The notes under the pieces: model-generated
What the model saw: only the letters and a program-made list of their open reading frames with translations
Databases searched by the model: none
Told to the model about the DNA's origin: nothing
Translations under genes and position numbers: made by a program
Source of the DNA: SHYR01 sp036013055
GTDB lineage: Bacteria; Chloroflexota; Dehalococcoidia; UBA2979
Reading direction: 5' to 3'
DNA length: 64,000 nt
Assembly (NCBI GenBank): GCA_036013055.1
Contig: DASCQM010000011.1
Location: 6,180 to 70,179, forward strand
In this document: positions 9,919 through 18,851 of the stretch, piece by piece
Layout of the letters: each line of letters begins with the position of its first letter
How positions within the stretch are numbered: position 1 is the first letter of the stretch

Positions 9919-11280
9919 CTACTTGCCGAGTACCGACTCGCTGACGCCTGACGGGTAGAACGTCGTCCGCGCGGCGTCCCTGAGCATGCCCCTGTAGTCG
10001 GGGTGCGCGATCGAGATCAGCTCTTCAGCGCGCTGCCGCTCGCTCTTGCCGCCGAGTCGCGCAATGCCGAACTCGCTGACAACGTAGTCGGCGAAGTGAC
10101 GCGGCACCGTGATGTAGGAGCCGTCATCGACGTGGGGGACGATGCGGGTGATCGAACCCTCGGCTGCTGTCGATGGCAGTACCGTGATCGCCTTACCACC
10201 GGGCGCGATCGCGGCACCGATGTGGAATTCCGGCTGTCCGCCGGTGCCGTTGTAGATCTCCGCGGCGCGAGATTCGGCGGCGACCTGACCGGTGAGGTCA
10301 ATCTGGAACGCATTGTTGATCGACAGCATCTTCTCGTGCCGTCCGATGTTCATGATGTGATTCACCCACGTGACGGAGCGGGTCTCGACGGGTGGATCGT
10401 TATCGAGCCACTCGAACTCCTCAGGGCTGCGAGCGCTCACGGTCGCCATCACGTGGATACCAGTGTCGTAGCTCTTGCGGGAGCCGTTGATCGTGCCATC
10501 CATCATGTAGGGAAGCACGCCGGGAGTGATCTCCGAATGCCAGCCCATGTCCTTGCGACCGTCGAACAGCCCCTCCTGCCCGAGCAGGCTCGATGTGCGA
10601 CCGGCGCCGATCTGCACCGTGTCCCCGTCTTCCATGATCTCGCCAACGAAACCGGCCACGGGAGCCGCTTCGGGGGTCGGGCCGCGCCGGGCCGCAAGCT
10701 GAGCGAGCATCGGATCTTCGGGCAGTTCCGTGTGCGTGAAGGCCGTGACCTCTGATACATGCAGACGCTCGGTTGTGGGCACGTTGGGAAGCCATGGCAC
10801 AATCTCCATGATCGTGGTGCGGGCACGACGCGCGAAGTCGCCCTTCTGCCACGGCATGCCGCCGAAAGTGACGTACCCGTCCTGATCCGGCGGAGTGACG
10901 CTGGTAGCGAAGACATCGATCGTCGGCAGGTGCTCCTGGCGGAAGTCCCAGACGTTGAAGCTGTTCGAAAAGAGGCTCGGGTACCAGTCGGCGCGGTGGC
11001 CTTCGAGCGCGATGCGGGCCGTGGGGCCGGCGTAGACCTGCGAGCTGAGGTCGAACTCAAGCGCCGCGTACTCGTCGAAGAACCACTCCTGCGCTGGTGT
11101 TGGCGAGCAGGCGACGATCTTCACGTTCATGTTCAGTTCAACGACCCGGGGCAGCAACGCCGACATCAGGCTGCGGGCATCGCCACCGATGCTCGACCAG
11201 AACGTGTCGCCAGCCTGCACGAGCTGCGCGGCCTCTTCTTTGCTCATCAGCTTCTGCTTGAACTCGTCTTGCCAGCTCAT
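9919..11280 (-). CDS. Acetyl-CoA hydrolase / 4-hydroxybutyrate CoA-transferase family protein
   Basis: A 453-residue protein with the two-domain fold of family I CoA-transferases that use a catalytic glutamate. Seen: an N-terminal block with TFWSSIGG and PTPAQEWFFDEYAA, the region WHSEITPGVLPYMMDG carrying the likely catalytic Glu, and the C-terminal NGTGGQPEFHIGAAIAPGGKA loop that binds CoA. Such enzymes transfer CoA from acetyl-CoA to a short acid or hydrolyse the thioester. The gene diverges from the ThuA-led operon with a 164-bp gap; TATAGT-like -10 elements face both ways in it. Confidence 0.88.
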   Translation of the reverse strand: MSWQDEFKQKLMSKEEAAQLVQAGDTFWSSIGGDARSLMSALLPRVVELNMNVKIVACSPTPAQEWFFDEYAALEFDLSSQVYAGPTARIALEGHRADWYPSLFSNSFNVWDFRQEHLPTIDVFATSVTPPDQDGYVTFGGMPWQKGDFARRARTTIMEIVPWLPNVPTTERLHVSEVTAFTHTELPEDPMLAQLAARRGPTPEAAPVAGFVGEIMEDGDTVQIGAGRTSSLLGQEGLFDGRKDMGWHSEITPGVLPYMMDGTINGSRKSYDTGIHVMATVSARSPEEFEWLDNDPPVETRSVTWVNHIMNIGRHEKMLSINNAFQIDLTGQVAAESRAAEIYNGTGGQPEFHIGAAIAPGGKAITVLPSTAAEGSITRIVPHVDDGSYITVPRHFADYVVSEFGIARLGGKSERQRAEELISIAHPDYRGMLRDAARTTFYPSGVSESVLGK

Positions 11281-11444
11281 GCCACACCCCCCCAGCGCCG
11301 GATTACATCCGTGGGCGGACTATACACGAGGTGCCGTCAGACTCGCTCTGAATCTGAATCGCTGCCTTCCGTCGGTTCCTTGTCCGGGCGTACTACAATC
11401 CGCCTGCAACTTCCGTGGGGACCCGCAGTCGCGAGGAGGACGAG

Positions 11445-12275
11445 ATGGTGAGCAACGCACAGGTCGGGCGAGTACACGTCGTCGCCGGGGGCTACCCCGT
11501 CGGAGCGCTCGGCGGTCACGACATGGACTACGCACGGATGCGCATCCTTGAGCGGCTGCAGGAGCGCGAACTGCTGACGACGGTGGCTGGCGACTTCACC
11601 GACATCGAGAAGTGGCTGCCGAACAGCCAGTTCCTGATCACCTACACCGCCGGGCCCTTCCTCGATGACGAGCAGAACACGTTCGTGCGGCGATGGATCG
11701 ACAGCGGCGGGCGCTGGCTCGGTCTGCACGGCTCGACCGGCGGTAAGGCCGCGCGCCAGGGCGAAGGCAAGCGACGACGGATGATGAAGACGAGCCACCA
11801 CGACACGCTCGGTGGATTCTTCGTCAGCCACCCGCCGATCCGCCGCTTCGATGTCGAGGTCACGGACAACAGCCACCCGCTCGTGCAGGGGCTGCCCGCG
11901 ACGTTCGATGTCGTCGACGAGCCGTACATGGTCGAGCTACAGCACGAGGACACGCGAGTGCTACTGACCTCCTCATGGGGGCCGGACCCGTCGAAGGGCA
12001 CGTTTGGCTTCGACTACGACAAGGACACGACTCTGATGGAAGACGGCAAGACGCGGGCCATCGCCTACACCCGCGACATCGGCAAGGGCGGCGTCACGTA
12101 CTACGCGCTCGGGCACTGCCACTCACCGGCGTCGAACAGCCAGCCCAACCTTGACCCGAGTGCGACGGAGCAGGGCGAAGACCCGCTGCGCCTGCGCGGG
12201 CCGTGGGAGACAGATGCGTACCAGACGATGCTCGACAACGCGATCGACTGGGGCACCGCCCCGCCGCAGGACTAG
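11445..12275 (+). CDS. ThuA-like domain protein (trehalose-utilisation family)
   Basis: A 276-residue protein of the ThuA family, a flavodoxin/glutamine-amidotransferase-like fold linked to sugar catabolism in rhizobia. ATG 11445 is preceded by GAGGAGGA. The typical GRWLGLHGSTGG, FFVSHPPIRRFDVEV and the acidic HPLVQGLP block are present. There is no signal peptide, so it acts in the cytoplasm. It is the first gene of a tight operon with an M20 amidohydrolase (6-bp gap), an MFS carrier and an LLM oxidoreductase. Its chemical role is not established even for better-studied relatives. Confidence 0.85.
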   Translation: MVSNAQVGRVHVVAGGYPVGALGGHDMDYARMRILERLQERELLTTVAGDFTDIEKWLPNSQFLITYTAGPFLDDEQNTFVRRWIDSGGRWLGLHGSTGGKAARQGEGKRRRMMKTSHHDTLGGFFVSHPPIRRFDVEVTDNSHPLVQGLPATFDVVDEPYMVELQHEDTRVLLTSSWGPDPSKGTFGFDYDKDTTLMEDGKTRAIAYTRDIGKGGVTYYALGHCHSPASNSQPNLDPSATEQGEDPLRLRGPWETDAYQTMLDNAIDWGTAPPQD

Positions 12276-12281
12276 GGAGCG

Positions 12282-13454
12282 ATGGTGGCCGACCTCGAAG
12301 CTCGCCGCGAGACGATCCGCAGGGCGATCGACGCCGCGTCGGATGAACTGCGGGTGCTCAACCTCGACATCCACGGGCATCCTGAGGTCCGCTTCGAGGA
12401 GGAGCACGCGCACGCGGCGCTGACGACGTTCCTCGATGAGCATGGTTTCGAGGTCGTGCGCAGCGCCTTCGGGCTGCCGACGGCGTTCCGCGCGGTGGCC
12501 GGGAGCGGCGAGCCGACGGTGGCGATTATCTGCGAGTACGACGCGCTGCCGGACATCGGCCACGCCTGCGGGCACAACCTGATCGCCACGGCGGGCATCG
12601 CTGTCGGCCTCGCGCTGCAGGAGGCGATCGAACCCGGCGAGGGCACGATCGTCGTCATGGGCAGTCCCGCGGAGGAAGGTGGCGGCGGCAAGATCGCGAT
12701 GATCGATGAGGGAGCGTTCGACGGCATTGACCTCGCGATGATGCTGCACCCCGGCAACCGCACCGACACCGCGCGTTCCAGCTCGCTCGCGAACCGGCGG
12801 CTCGACATCGACTTCTACGGCGTGAACGCGCACGCTGCCGCCCGACCGTGGCAGGGCGTGAATGCGCTGGACGCGATGGTGCTGGCGTTCAGCGCGATCG
12901 GGCTGCTGCGCCAGCAGATCCAGCCGACGTGGCGCGTGCACGGCATCATCAGCAACGGCGGCGAGGCAGAGAACATCATCCCGGGGCACACGTCGGCGAA
13001 GATGCTCGTGCGCACACCGCTCGTCTCGGAGCGTCCCGAACTGGAGCAGCGCGTTCTCGCCTGCTTCGAGGGCGCGGCCGCGCAGACCGGCGCTCGGCTG
13101 GAGTACCGCTGGGACGAGCGCCCATACTCGGAGCTGCAGCAGTCGCCACCGCTCGCCGAGTCCTACGAGGGGCACTTCGAGGCGATGGCGGGTGAGATCG
13201 ACCGCACCGTCGCTGCGGCAGCCAGCACCGACATGGGCAACGTCAGTCAGGTGCTGCCCTCGCTGCATCCGAGCTTCAAGATCCCGTCGGAATTCGGCAA
13301 CCACAACGCCGGGTTCACCGAAGCGGCCGGCACGCAGGAGGCGCACGAGCTGACGCTGCGTGCCGCAACGGCGCTGGCGCTGACGGCGCTCGATGCGTAC
13401 GTCGACCCCTCGCTGATCGAGGAGGCGAAGCGCGAATTTGCGCAGCGCAAGTAG
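12282..13454 (+). CDS. M20-family amidohydrolase (AbgB/aminoacylase-like)
   Basis: A 390-residue di-zinc hydrolase. Metal and catalytic blocks are intact: LDIHGHPEVRFEE, ICEYDALPDIGHACGHN (Asp, His) and GSPAEEGGGGK (Glu-Glu), with the dimerisation domain in between (about residues 175-290) and the metal His near the end in FGNHNAGFTEAAGTQ. Relatives cleave amide bonds of N-acyl amino acids, p-aminobenzoyl-glutamate or indole-acetyl conjugates. It is coupled closely to the ThuA gene and followed by an MFS carrier, so the operon may take up and open an amide-linked compound. Confidence 0.9.
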   Translation: MVADLEARRETIRRAIDAASDELRVLNLDIHGHPEVRFEEEHAHAALTTFLDEHGFEVVRSAFGLPTAFRAVAGSGEPTVAIICEYDALPDIGHACGHNLIATAGIAVGLALQEAIEPGEGTIVVMGSPAEEGGGGKIAMIDEGAFDGIDLAMMLHPGNRTDTARSSSLANRRLDIDFYGVNAHAAARPWQGVNALDAMVLAFSAIGLLRQQIQPTWRVHGIISNGGEAENIIPGHTSAKMLVRTPLVSERPELEQRVLACFEGAAAQTGARLEYRWDERPYSELQQSPPLAESYEGHFEAMAGEIDRTVAAAASTDMGNVSQVLPSLHPSFKIPSEFGNHNAGFTEAAGTQEAHELTLRAATALALTALDAYVDPSLIEEAKREFAQRK

Positions 13455-13481
13455 TAGAATCGCCGCCAGGGACGCTCGCGC

Positions 13482-14777
13482 ATGATCTTTCGCTTCAGCC
13501 TCTACGGCTTCCTGAAGAACCAGCGGTACTTCGAGCCGTTCCTGCTGCTCGCGCTGATCCAGATGGGGCTCAGCTTCTTCGAGATCGGGCTGCTGATCGC
13601 CTTCCGCGAGCTGGCGACCAACGTGATGGAGATCCCGTCCGGCGCGATCGCCGACCTCTACGGCCGTCGCAAGTCGATGATTCTCTCGTTCGCGGCGTAC
13701 ATCGTCGGCTTCCTGATCTTTGGCTTCGCCTCAGACATCACGCCGCTCTTCGGCGCTATGTTCTTCCTTGCCGTCGGCGACGCGTTCCGTACCGGTACGC
13801 ACAAGGCGATGATCTTCACGTGGCTCCGGCTGCAGGGTCGCAGCGACGAGCGGACGAAGGTCTACGGCTTCACGCGCTCGTGGAGCAAGATCGGCTCCGC
13901 CGTCTCCGCTCTCGTCGCCGCCGGATTCGTGCTCGCGACGGACAGCTACACGCTCGTCTTCTTCTTCGCCGCCGTCCCTTACGCGATGAACATCGTGAAC
14001 TTCCTCGGCTACCCCGCCGAGCTCGAGGGAGAGAAGGACGGCAATCCCGGCCCACGCGAGGTGCTCTCGCACCTGCGTGGCGCGTTCGGCAACGCCCTCG
14101 GCCTGAAGCCACTGCGACGCCTGATCCTCGAGTCGATGGCCTTCGAGGGCGTCTTCCACGCGGTGAAGAGCTACCTGCAGCCCGTGCTCGTGGTGCTCGC
14201 GGTCTCGCTGGCCTCCAGCTATGCGGTAGGCGGCGACCTCTCCGAGGTACAGCGCTCGGCCCTGCTCGTTGGTCCGGTCTACTTCGTGCTGCACCTGCTC
14301 TCGAGCGCCGCCAGCCGCAACGCGCACCGCGTCGCTGACCTCGCGGGCGGCGAAGACCGCGCGGCACGCTGGATCTGGGCCTCGAACACGGCCGTCTTCG
14401 CGGTCACGCTGGCCGCCGGCTGGTGGGAGATCACCGGCGCGCTGATCGTCGCCTTCGTGCTGATGCACGTGCTGCAGGACATGTGGCGTCCGGTACTGAT
14501 GGCCCGCTTCGACAGCTACGGCGACGAGGGCGAGGCGGCGACGGTGCTTTCGATCGAGAGCCAGGCGCAACGCTTCGCGACGATGCTGCTCGCCCCGGCC
14601 ATCGGGCTGGCGATCGACACGACGCAGGGGAACGACGTCGGCGGCCCGTTCTGGCCGATCGGTGCTGTCGGGCTGGCCGTCGGGCTGATCTTCTTCGCAA
14701 CGTCGGTGGCCGCGCCAAAGCCAAGTTCCGATCCGGGCACGGAGCCTCTCGTCGAGACGCCCGTGGCCGGCTCCTAG
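13482..14777 (+). CDS. MFS transporter
   Basis: A 431-residue membrane protein with about 12 helices. The first segment FFEIGLLIAFRELATNVMEIPSGAIADLYGRRKSM holds the MFS motif A (ADLYGRRKS) after helix 2. The cytoplasmic central loop has LEGEKDGNPGPREVL. The C-terminal half is more divergent. The substrate is unknown; neighbours suggest a catabolic substrate or its product. Gaps are 27 bp to the M20 gene and 7 bp to the LLM gene. Confidence 0.85.
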   Translation: MIFRFSLYGFLKNQRYFEPFLLLALIQMGLSFFEIGLLIAFRELATNVMEIPSGAIADLYGRRKSMILSFAAYIVGFLIFGFASDITPLFGAMFFLAVGDAFRTGTHKAMIFTWLRLQGRSDERTKVYGFTRSWSKIGSAVSALVAAGFVLATDSYTLVFFFAAVPYAMNIVNFLGYPAELEGEKDGNPGPREVLSHLRGAFGNALGLKPLRRLILESMAFEGVFHAVKSYLQPVLVVLAVSLASSYAVGGDLSEVQRSALLVGPVYFVLHLLSSAASRNAHRVADLAGGEDRAARWIWASNTAVFAVTLAAGWWEITGALIVAFVLMHVLQDMWRPVLMARFDSYGDEGEAATVLSIESQAQRFATMLLAPAIGLAIDTTQGNDVGGPFWPIGAVGLAVGLIFFATSVAAPKPSSDPGTEPLVETPVAGS

Positions 14778-14784
14778 CCGTCGC

Positions 14785-15825
14785 ATGCAGGTCTCGACGG
14801 GTATCGCGGGCAATGGCCCCGGCGATTGGGAAGGCGCGGCGACCTACGCGGTCGAAGCCGAGCGGCTCGGCGTGCACTCACTGTGGTCGGCCGAGACGTG
14901 GGGCACGGACGCACTCACACCGCTGGCGTTCATCGCGGCCCGTACGACGTCGATCAAGCTCGGTACCGGCATCATGCAGATCGGCGCGCGCACGCCAGCG
15001 ATGGTCGCGATGTCCGCGCGCGGGATGGCCAGCATCTCGGGCGGTCGCTTCATCCTCGGACTGGGGACGAGCGGGCCGCAGGTGATCGAGGGCTGGCACG
15101 GCGTCCCCTTCGACCGGCCGGTCCAACGCACCCGCGAACTGATCGAGATCGTGCGCATGGCCAGTCGCGGGGAGCGACTTGAGTACAGCGGAGAGACGTT
15201 CGAACTACCGCTGCCCGGTGGGCAGGGCCGCGCGATCCGCCCCGCGGGCGAACCATTCGACGTGCCGATCTACCTTGCCTCGCTCGGCCCTCGCAACCTC
15301 GAACTGACGGGCGAGCTGTGTGACGGCTGGATCGGGAATTCGTTCATCCCGGAGACAGCGGATGTCTTCTTCGACCGGATGCGCGTGGGCGCGGAGCGCA
15401 ACGGCCGCACGCTGGCCGACCTCAACCTGCAGGTGTCGGTCTCCGTCGAGTTCGGCGACGACGTGGATGAGATCACGAAGCGCCACGCGCGCGGCTACGC
15501 CTTCACCTTCGGGGCGATGGGGTCGCGCAGCGACAACTTCTACCTGAACGCCTTCGCGAAGCAGGGTTACGCCGACGAAGGGCGCGAGATCCAGGCGCTG
15601 TGGCTCGATGGCAAGCGCGACGAGGCCGCCGATCGCGTGCCGCTCGAACTGGCGACGCGCACGAACCTGCTCGGCACGGACGACCTGATCAAGCAGCGGC
15701 TGCGGATCTACCGCGATGCCGGTGTGACGACGTTACGCGCTTTTGTGCGCGGCTCATCAGTCGCCGAGCGACTGGCAGATCTCGGACGGCTGATCGACCT
15801 CGTGAACGAGGTCTCGTCGGAGTAG
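14785..15825 (+). CDS. LLM-class F420/flavin-dependent oxidoreductase
   Basis: A 346-residue luciferase-like TIM-barrel oxidoreductase. Visible family blocks: AERLGVHSLWSAETWGTDAL, TTSIKLGTGIMQI (non-prolyl cis-peptide region), SGGRFILGLGTSGPQVIEGW and YLASLGPRNLELTGELCDGW. The GLGTSGPQV form is typical of F420-dependent members; an FMN-dependent monooxygenase cannot be excluded. It is the last gene of the ThuA-M20-MFS operon. It is one of four LLM genes in this window and the closest in sequence pattern to the one at 63473. Confidence 0.9.
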   Translation: MQVSTGIAGNGPGDWEGAATYAVEAERLGVHSLWSAETWGTDALTPLAFIAARTTSIKLGTGIMQIGARTPAMVAMSARGMASISGGRFILGLGTSGPQVIEGWHGVPFDRPVQRTRELIEIVRMASRGERLEYSGETFELPLPGGQGRAIRPAGEPFDVPIYLASLGPRNLELTGELCDGWIGNSFIPETADVFFDRMRVGAERNGRTLADLNLQVSVSVEFGDDVDEITKRHARGYAFTFGAMGSRSDNFYLNAFAKQGYADEGREIQALWLDGKRDEAADRVPLELATRTNLLGTDDLIKQRLRIYRDAGVTTLRAFVRGSSVAERLADLGRLIDLVNEVSSE

Positions 15826-15875
15826 CCTCAGGATCGTCGACCCCGCAGCGGCCTTGACCTAGCGGCGGCCCTAAT

Positions 15876-17255
15876 CTACCGGCGGCGCTTACCGCCACCG
15901 CCGGCGACACGGCCGGAGCGCTTCTTCGTCTGGCCGAGGCTCCACTCACCACGCTTACGGCTGCGCTGTGCGGCACCAACGGTCTTGGCGATGCCGCGCG
16001 GCGGGTCCCATGCCTCGAGGTCGAGCAGTCGCGGGTCGTCTGAGGACATCTTCACGATCTGGATGTCGATGCCGGCCTTCTGCTCGAGCCGGGTGACATC
16101 GCGCAGCTGCTCCGGGAGCACCAGCGTGACGACCATGCCCTCCTTGCCCGCGCGGGCCGTGCGGCCGGAGCGGTGCAGGTAGACCTTGTGATCTTCCGGC
16201 GGGTCGAAGTGGACGACGAGGTCGATGTCATCGATGTGCAGCCCGCGCGCCGCGACGTTGGTCGCAACGAGCACCGGCGCTTTGCCGCTGGCGAACTGCT
16301 TCAGCGTCTGCTCGCGCTTGCTCTGCGAGAGGCGGCCGTGGATCGGGACAGCGTTCAGGCCCTCGCGGCCGAGCTGCTTGGCGAGACGGTCGGCGCCATG
16401 CGTGGTGCGCACGAAGACGAGCGCCCGCGCTGCGCCGGCACAGACCTTCGCGGCAACGACGATCTTATCGGCGGCGGTGACGCGGATAAAGCGCTGCTCA
16501 AGCGTGTCGACGGTGGCGTTCTGCGACTCAACCTCGTGATGCACGGGGTCGCTCTGGTAGCGCTCGATCAGCGTGCCAACCATGCCGTCGAGGGTGGCGG
16601 AGTAGAGCAGCGTCTGCGGCTTGGCACCGGTCTGCTGCATGATGCGGTCGACCTGCGGGAAGAAGCCCATGTCGGCCATCTGGTCTGCCTCATCGATCAC
16701 GACGAAGCCGACATCGCGCAGGGAGATCTCCTTGCGCTCGATCAGGTCGTTGAGACGACCCGGGGTCGCGATCACGATGTCGAGACCCTCCTTCAGCGCC
16801 GAGATCTGACGGGGCATCGAGACGCCACCGTAGATTGCGCTGAGCCAGAGGCCGCGCTCCGCGGCCAGCGGTGTCAGCTCTTCAGCGACCTGATTGGCGA
16901 GCTCGCGTGTCGGTACGAGTACGAGCGAGTGCGGACGTCGCGGTCGCGCCGTCACGGTGCGCTCGACCATCGGCAGGCCGAAGGCCAGCGTCTTGCCGGA
17001 GCCGGTCTGCGCCTTGCCGGTCACGTCGCGCCCTTCGAGCGCGTCGGGGATCGTCATCGCCTGTACCGGGAACGGTTCGGTGATGCCTTGCTCGGCGAGT
17101 ACGTCCACAAGGTCGTCGGCGATGCCGAGTTCCGCGAACGTCTGGTCTACAGCGTAGCTGTCGGTCTGGTCGCCGGCGGTCTTCTCGTCATCAATCTGGA
17201 TGGTGGCCTCGTCTTCGTACTTCTTGGTACGCGGCCTGGATGAAAGTAATGTCAC
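15876..17255 (-). CDS. DEAD-box ATP-dependent RNA helicase
   Basis: A 459-residue helicase of RhlE/DeaD type. Motifs in order: Q motif (FAELGIADDLVDVLAEQGIT), I AQTGSGKT, Ia PTRELA, II VIDEADQ, III SAT, IV region LVFVRTTHGAD, V TNVAARGLHIDD and VI HRSGRTARAG. A short basic tail rich in Arg, Lys and Gly probably adds RNA affinity. It unwinds RNA duplexes in ribosome assembly, mRNA turnover or cold adaptation. GTG 17255 is the only reasonable start; no strong ribosome site is seen. A 327-bp leader with a stable hairpin precedes it. Confidence 0.95.
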   Translation of the reverse strand: MTLLSSRPRTKKYEDEATIQIDDEKTAGDQTDSYAVDQTFAELGIADDLVDVLAEQGITEPFPVQAMTIPDALEGRDVTGKAQTGSGKTLAFGLPMVERTVTARPRRPHSLVLVPTRELANQVAEELTPLAAERGLWLSAIYGGVSMPRQISALKEGLDIVIATPGRLNDLIERKEISLRDVGFVVIDEADQMADMGFFPQVDRIMQQTGAKPQTLLYSATLDGMVGTLIERYQSDPVHHEVESQNATVDTLEQRFIRVTAADKIVVAAKVCAGAARALVFVRTTHGADRLAKQLGREGLNAVPIHGRLSQSKREQTLKQFASGKAPVLVATNVAARGLHIDDIDLVVHFDPPEDHKVYLHRSGRTARAGKEGMVVTLVLPEQLRDVTRLEQKAGIDIQIVKMSSDDPRLLDLEAWDPPRGIAKTVGAAQRSRKRGEWSLGQTKKRSGRVAGGGGKRRR

Positions 17256-17582
17256 TGGTGAGATGGTCCGTTTCCAAAGGCTGTGCTGGTTGTACGAACG
17301 TAGTCCGAACCGGAATACCGCTAACGCGGCTCACGGTTCGAAGCAGTGTGAACACCCGACAGCCGACGGACGCTCTGCTCGCGTACCACTCAATCCCCGG
17401 ACACCCGTGCGTCTGATCGCCAACCAAGTCCCGCGTTGGCACCGCCGGGAGCTCTTCCGGGCATCCACGAGTAAACGTCGAGCAAAGAAGAGGTGAGATG
17501 AGAGGAAGGTTCATTCGCCTGACGCTCTACGCCCTGCGAAATCAACTGCAAACAGGATAGCACGAATCCACCCGTTTGTGAC
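17256..17582 (-). promoter_or_regulatory. Long structured leader of the DEAD-box helicase gene
   Basis: No convincing gene lies in this 327-bp stretch. It contains a two-tier inverted repeat: outer CGAACCG (17306-17312) / CGGTTCG (17334-17340) and inner CCGC (17318-17321) / GCGG (17326-17329), about 70 nt upstream of the helicase start. Long 5' leaders that auto-regulate or respond to cold are known for RNA helicase genes in other bacteria. Whether this one does so is inference. The promoter was not located with confidence. Confidence 0.35.
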
Positions 17583-18131
17583 CTATGGCACTAGTGGTTC
17601 ACCCTGCCCTACCCCGGCCGCAGCCCCGAGACGCGGGTCGTCGTCAGCTACGACGCAGACTCGGTACCAGGTGCAGCGGACCAGCGAATCCGTCGGCAGC
17701 CACAGCTCGCCGTGCTCCTCGATGTCGCGTTCGATGTCCGGACCCCACACGGGATACTCGCCGCACCGCGGCGGCCGCTCTTCGAGATGTCGACCGCAGA
17801 GCGCTCGCCCGTCCGGTTGCTCTTCCAGCGCCGAGCATCGGAAGCGTGTCGGCGTCAGTTCGTGTGCGTCCTCCGGCTGGAAGTCGCGCTCGACCCACTG
17901 CTCACCGACCTCCTGAAGCGGGATGATCAGCGCTTCGCCCGACGTCAGTTCGCGGTACTGCTGCTCCGGGAGCACGCCCCACGTCCAGTAGCCGTTCGTC
18001 CGACGCGAGTCGCAGCAGTCGCCGCAGCCGTTGCACTGCATCGCCCGCGCCTGCTCAAGCGTGACGTACTGCGAGTCGACGTTGCCGCCCGTCGATCGGT
18101 TCGTCGAGGCGTCGCTCCCGGCGGCGGTCAC
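17583..18131 (-). CDS. YkgJ-family cysteine-cluster protein
   Basis: A 182-residue protein with the CxxCxxCC cluster near residue 33 (CNGCGDCC), then further Cys at RCSALEE, LCGRHLEERPPRCGEYP and VRCTW, the pattern of the YkgJ (UPF0153) family of putative zinc- or iron-sulfur-binding proteins. The function is unknown across the family. Its ATG overlaps the stop of the metallophosphoesterase gene by 4 bp (18128-18131), so the two are translated together. Confidence 0.82.
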   Translation of the reverse strand: MTAAGSDASTNRSTGGNVDSQYVTLEQARAMQCNGCGDCCDSRRTNGYWTWGVLPEQQYRELTSGEALIIPLQEVGEQWVERDFQPEDAHELTPTRFRCSALEEQPDGRALCGRHLEERPPRCGEYPVWGPDIERDIEEHGELWLPTDSLVRCTWYRVCVVADDDPRLGAAAGVGQGEPLVP

Positions 18132-18709
18132 GGGGCGGCCGGCGAATCTTCCGAGGAGGCACGGTGCAACTTGTGGATCTCGGCGGAGACGACGCCGTTG
18201 GTGATGTCGAGCGTCGCGAAGGTGCCGAGGTCGCCGCTCGCGTGCCTGACGCCCGGTCGCGTCGGGCTGCCCGGGTTGATGAAGAGCACACCCGCGTAGA
18301 AGCCGATGTACTCCTCATGGGTGTCGCCGAAACAGACGACATCGACCGGCCCGCCGAACTTGCGTCGCCACAACTCCTTGAGCGGCATCTCCGGGAACTC
18401 CAGCGTCTGCGAGAACCTGATGCCGGGGCTCGGCCAGGCGGGGTCGTGCGTCATGCCGATGCGCACGCCATCGATCGTGACAACACGCGTCGCGCCGCCA
18501 ACGCGGTCGCCTTCCTCGTCCGGGTCGGGATAGCCGCGGATCGCATGCACCGGCGCGATCGTCTCAAGGTGGTCGAGCACGCCGAGCACGTCGAAGTCGC
18601 CGCAATGCAGGATCACGTCGGAGCCCTGCAGCGCCTCGATCAGCTCGGGCGGCGAACCCCAGCCGTCATCCTGCTGATGCGTATCGGCGACGACCGCGAC
18701 GCGCGTCAC
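18128..18709 (-). CDS. Metallophosphoesterase (YfcE/MJ0936-like) with altered metal motifs
   Basis: A 193-residue calcineurin-like phosphoesterase. GTG 18709 gives the normal N-terminus MTRVAVVADTHQ; longer readings add an unrelated Arg-rich stretch. Blocks: DTH, HCGDFD, then GYPD where GNxD is usual, THDPAW where THG is usual, and GDTH in place of GHTH, ending with the family's NPGSPTRP. The first metal site looks intact but the Asn of GNxD, which contacts the phosphate, and one His are changed. Activity may be weaker or altered. It is operonic with the YkgJ gene. Confidence 0.8.
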   Translation of the reverse strand: MTRVAVVADTHQQDDGWGSPPELIEALQGSDVILHCGDFDVLGVLDHLETIAPVHAIRGYPDPDEEGDRVGGATRVVTIDGVRIGMTHDPAWPSPGIRFSQTLEFPEMPLKELWRRKFGGPVDVVCFGDTHEEYIGFYAGVLFINPGSPTRPGVRHASGDLGTFATLDITNGVVSAEIHKLHRASSEDSPAAP

Positions 18710-18851
18710 CCGGCGAACACCTGACGCGTGGGTTCGTCGCGAACCCGGCAAGTCGAACTCGATGCGTGGGGGGCCATGGCGATCTTTCGCTGCGGTATGG
18801 GGTGCGCACGCAGTCTAGCGGCTACGACGGACCGTCGAGGGCGGGGCTGCG

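Noticed and set aside
17330..17350. tRNA T-loop-like GGTTCGAA in the helicase leader
   Set aside because: No acceptor, D or anticodon stems can be formed around it; it is part of the leader hairpin.
17191..17514. A 107-codon minus-strand open frame upstream of the DEAD-box helicase
   Set aside because: It overlaps the helicase start in another frame, has no family-like features and covers the structured leader.
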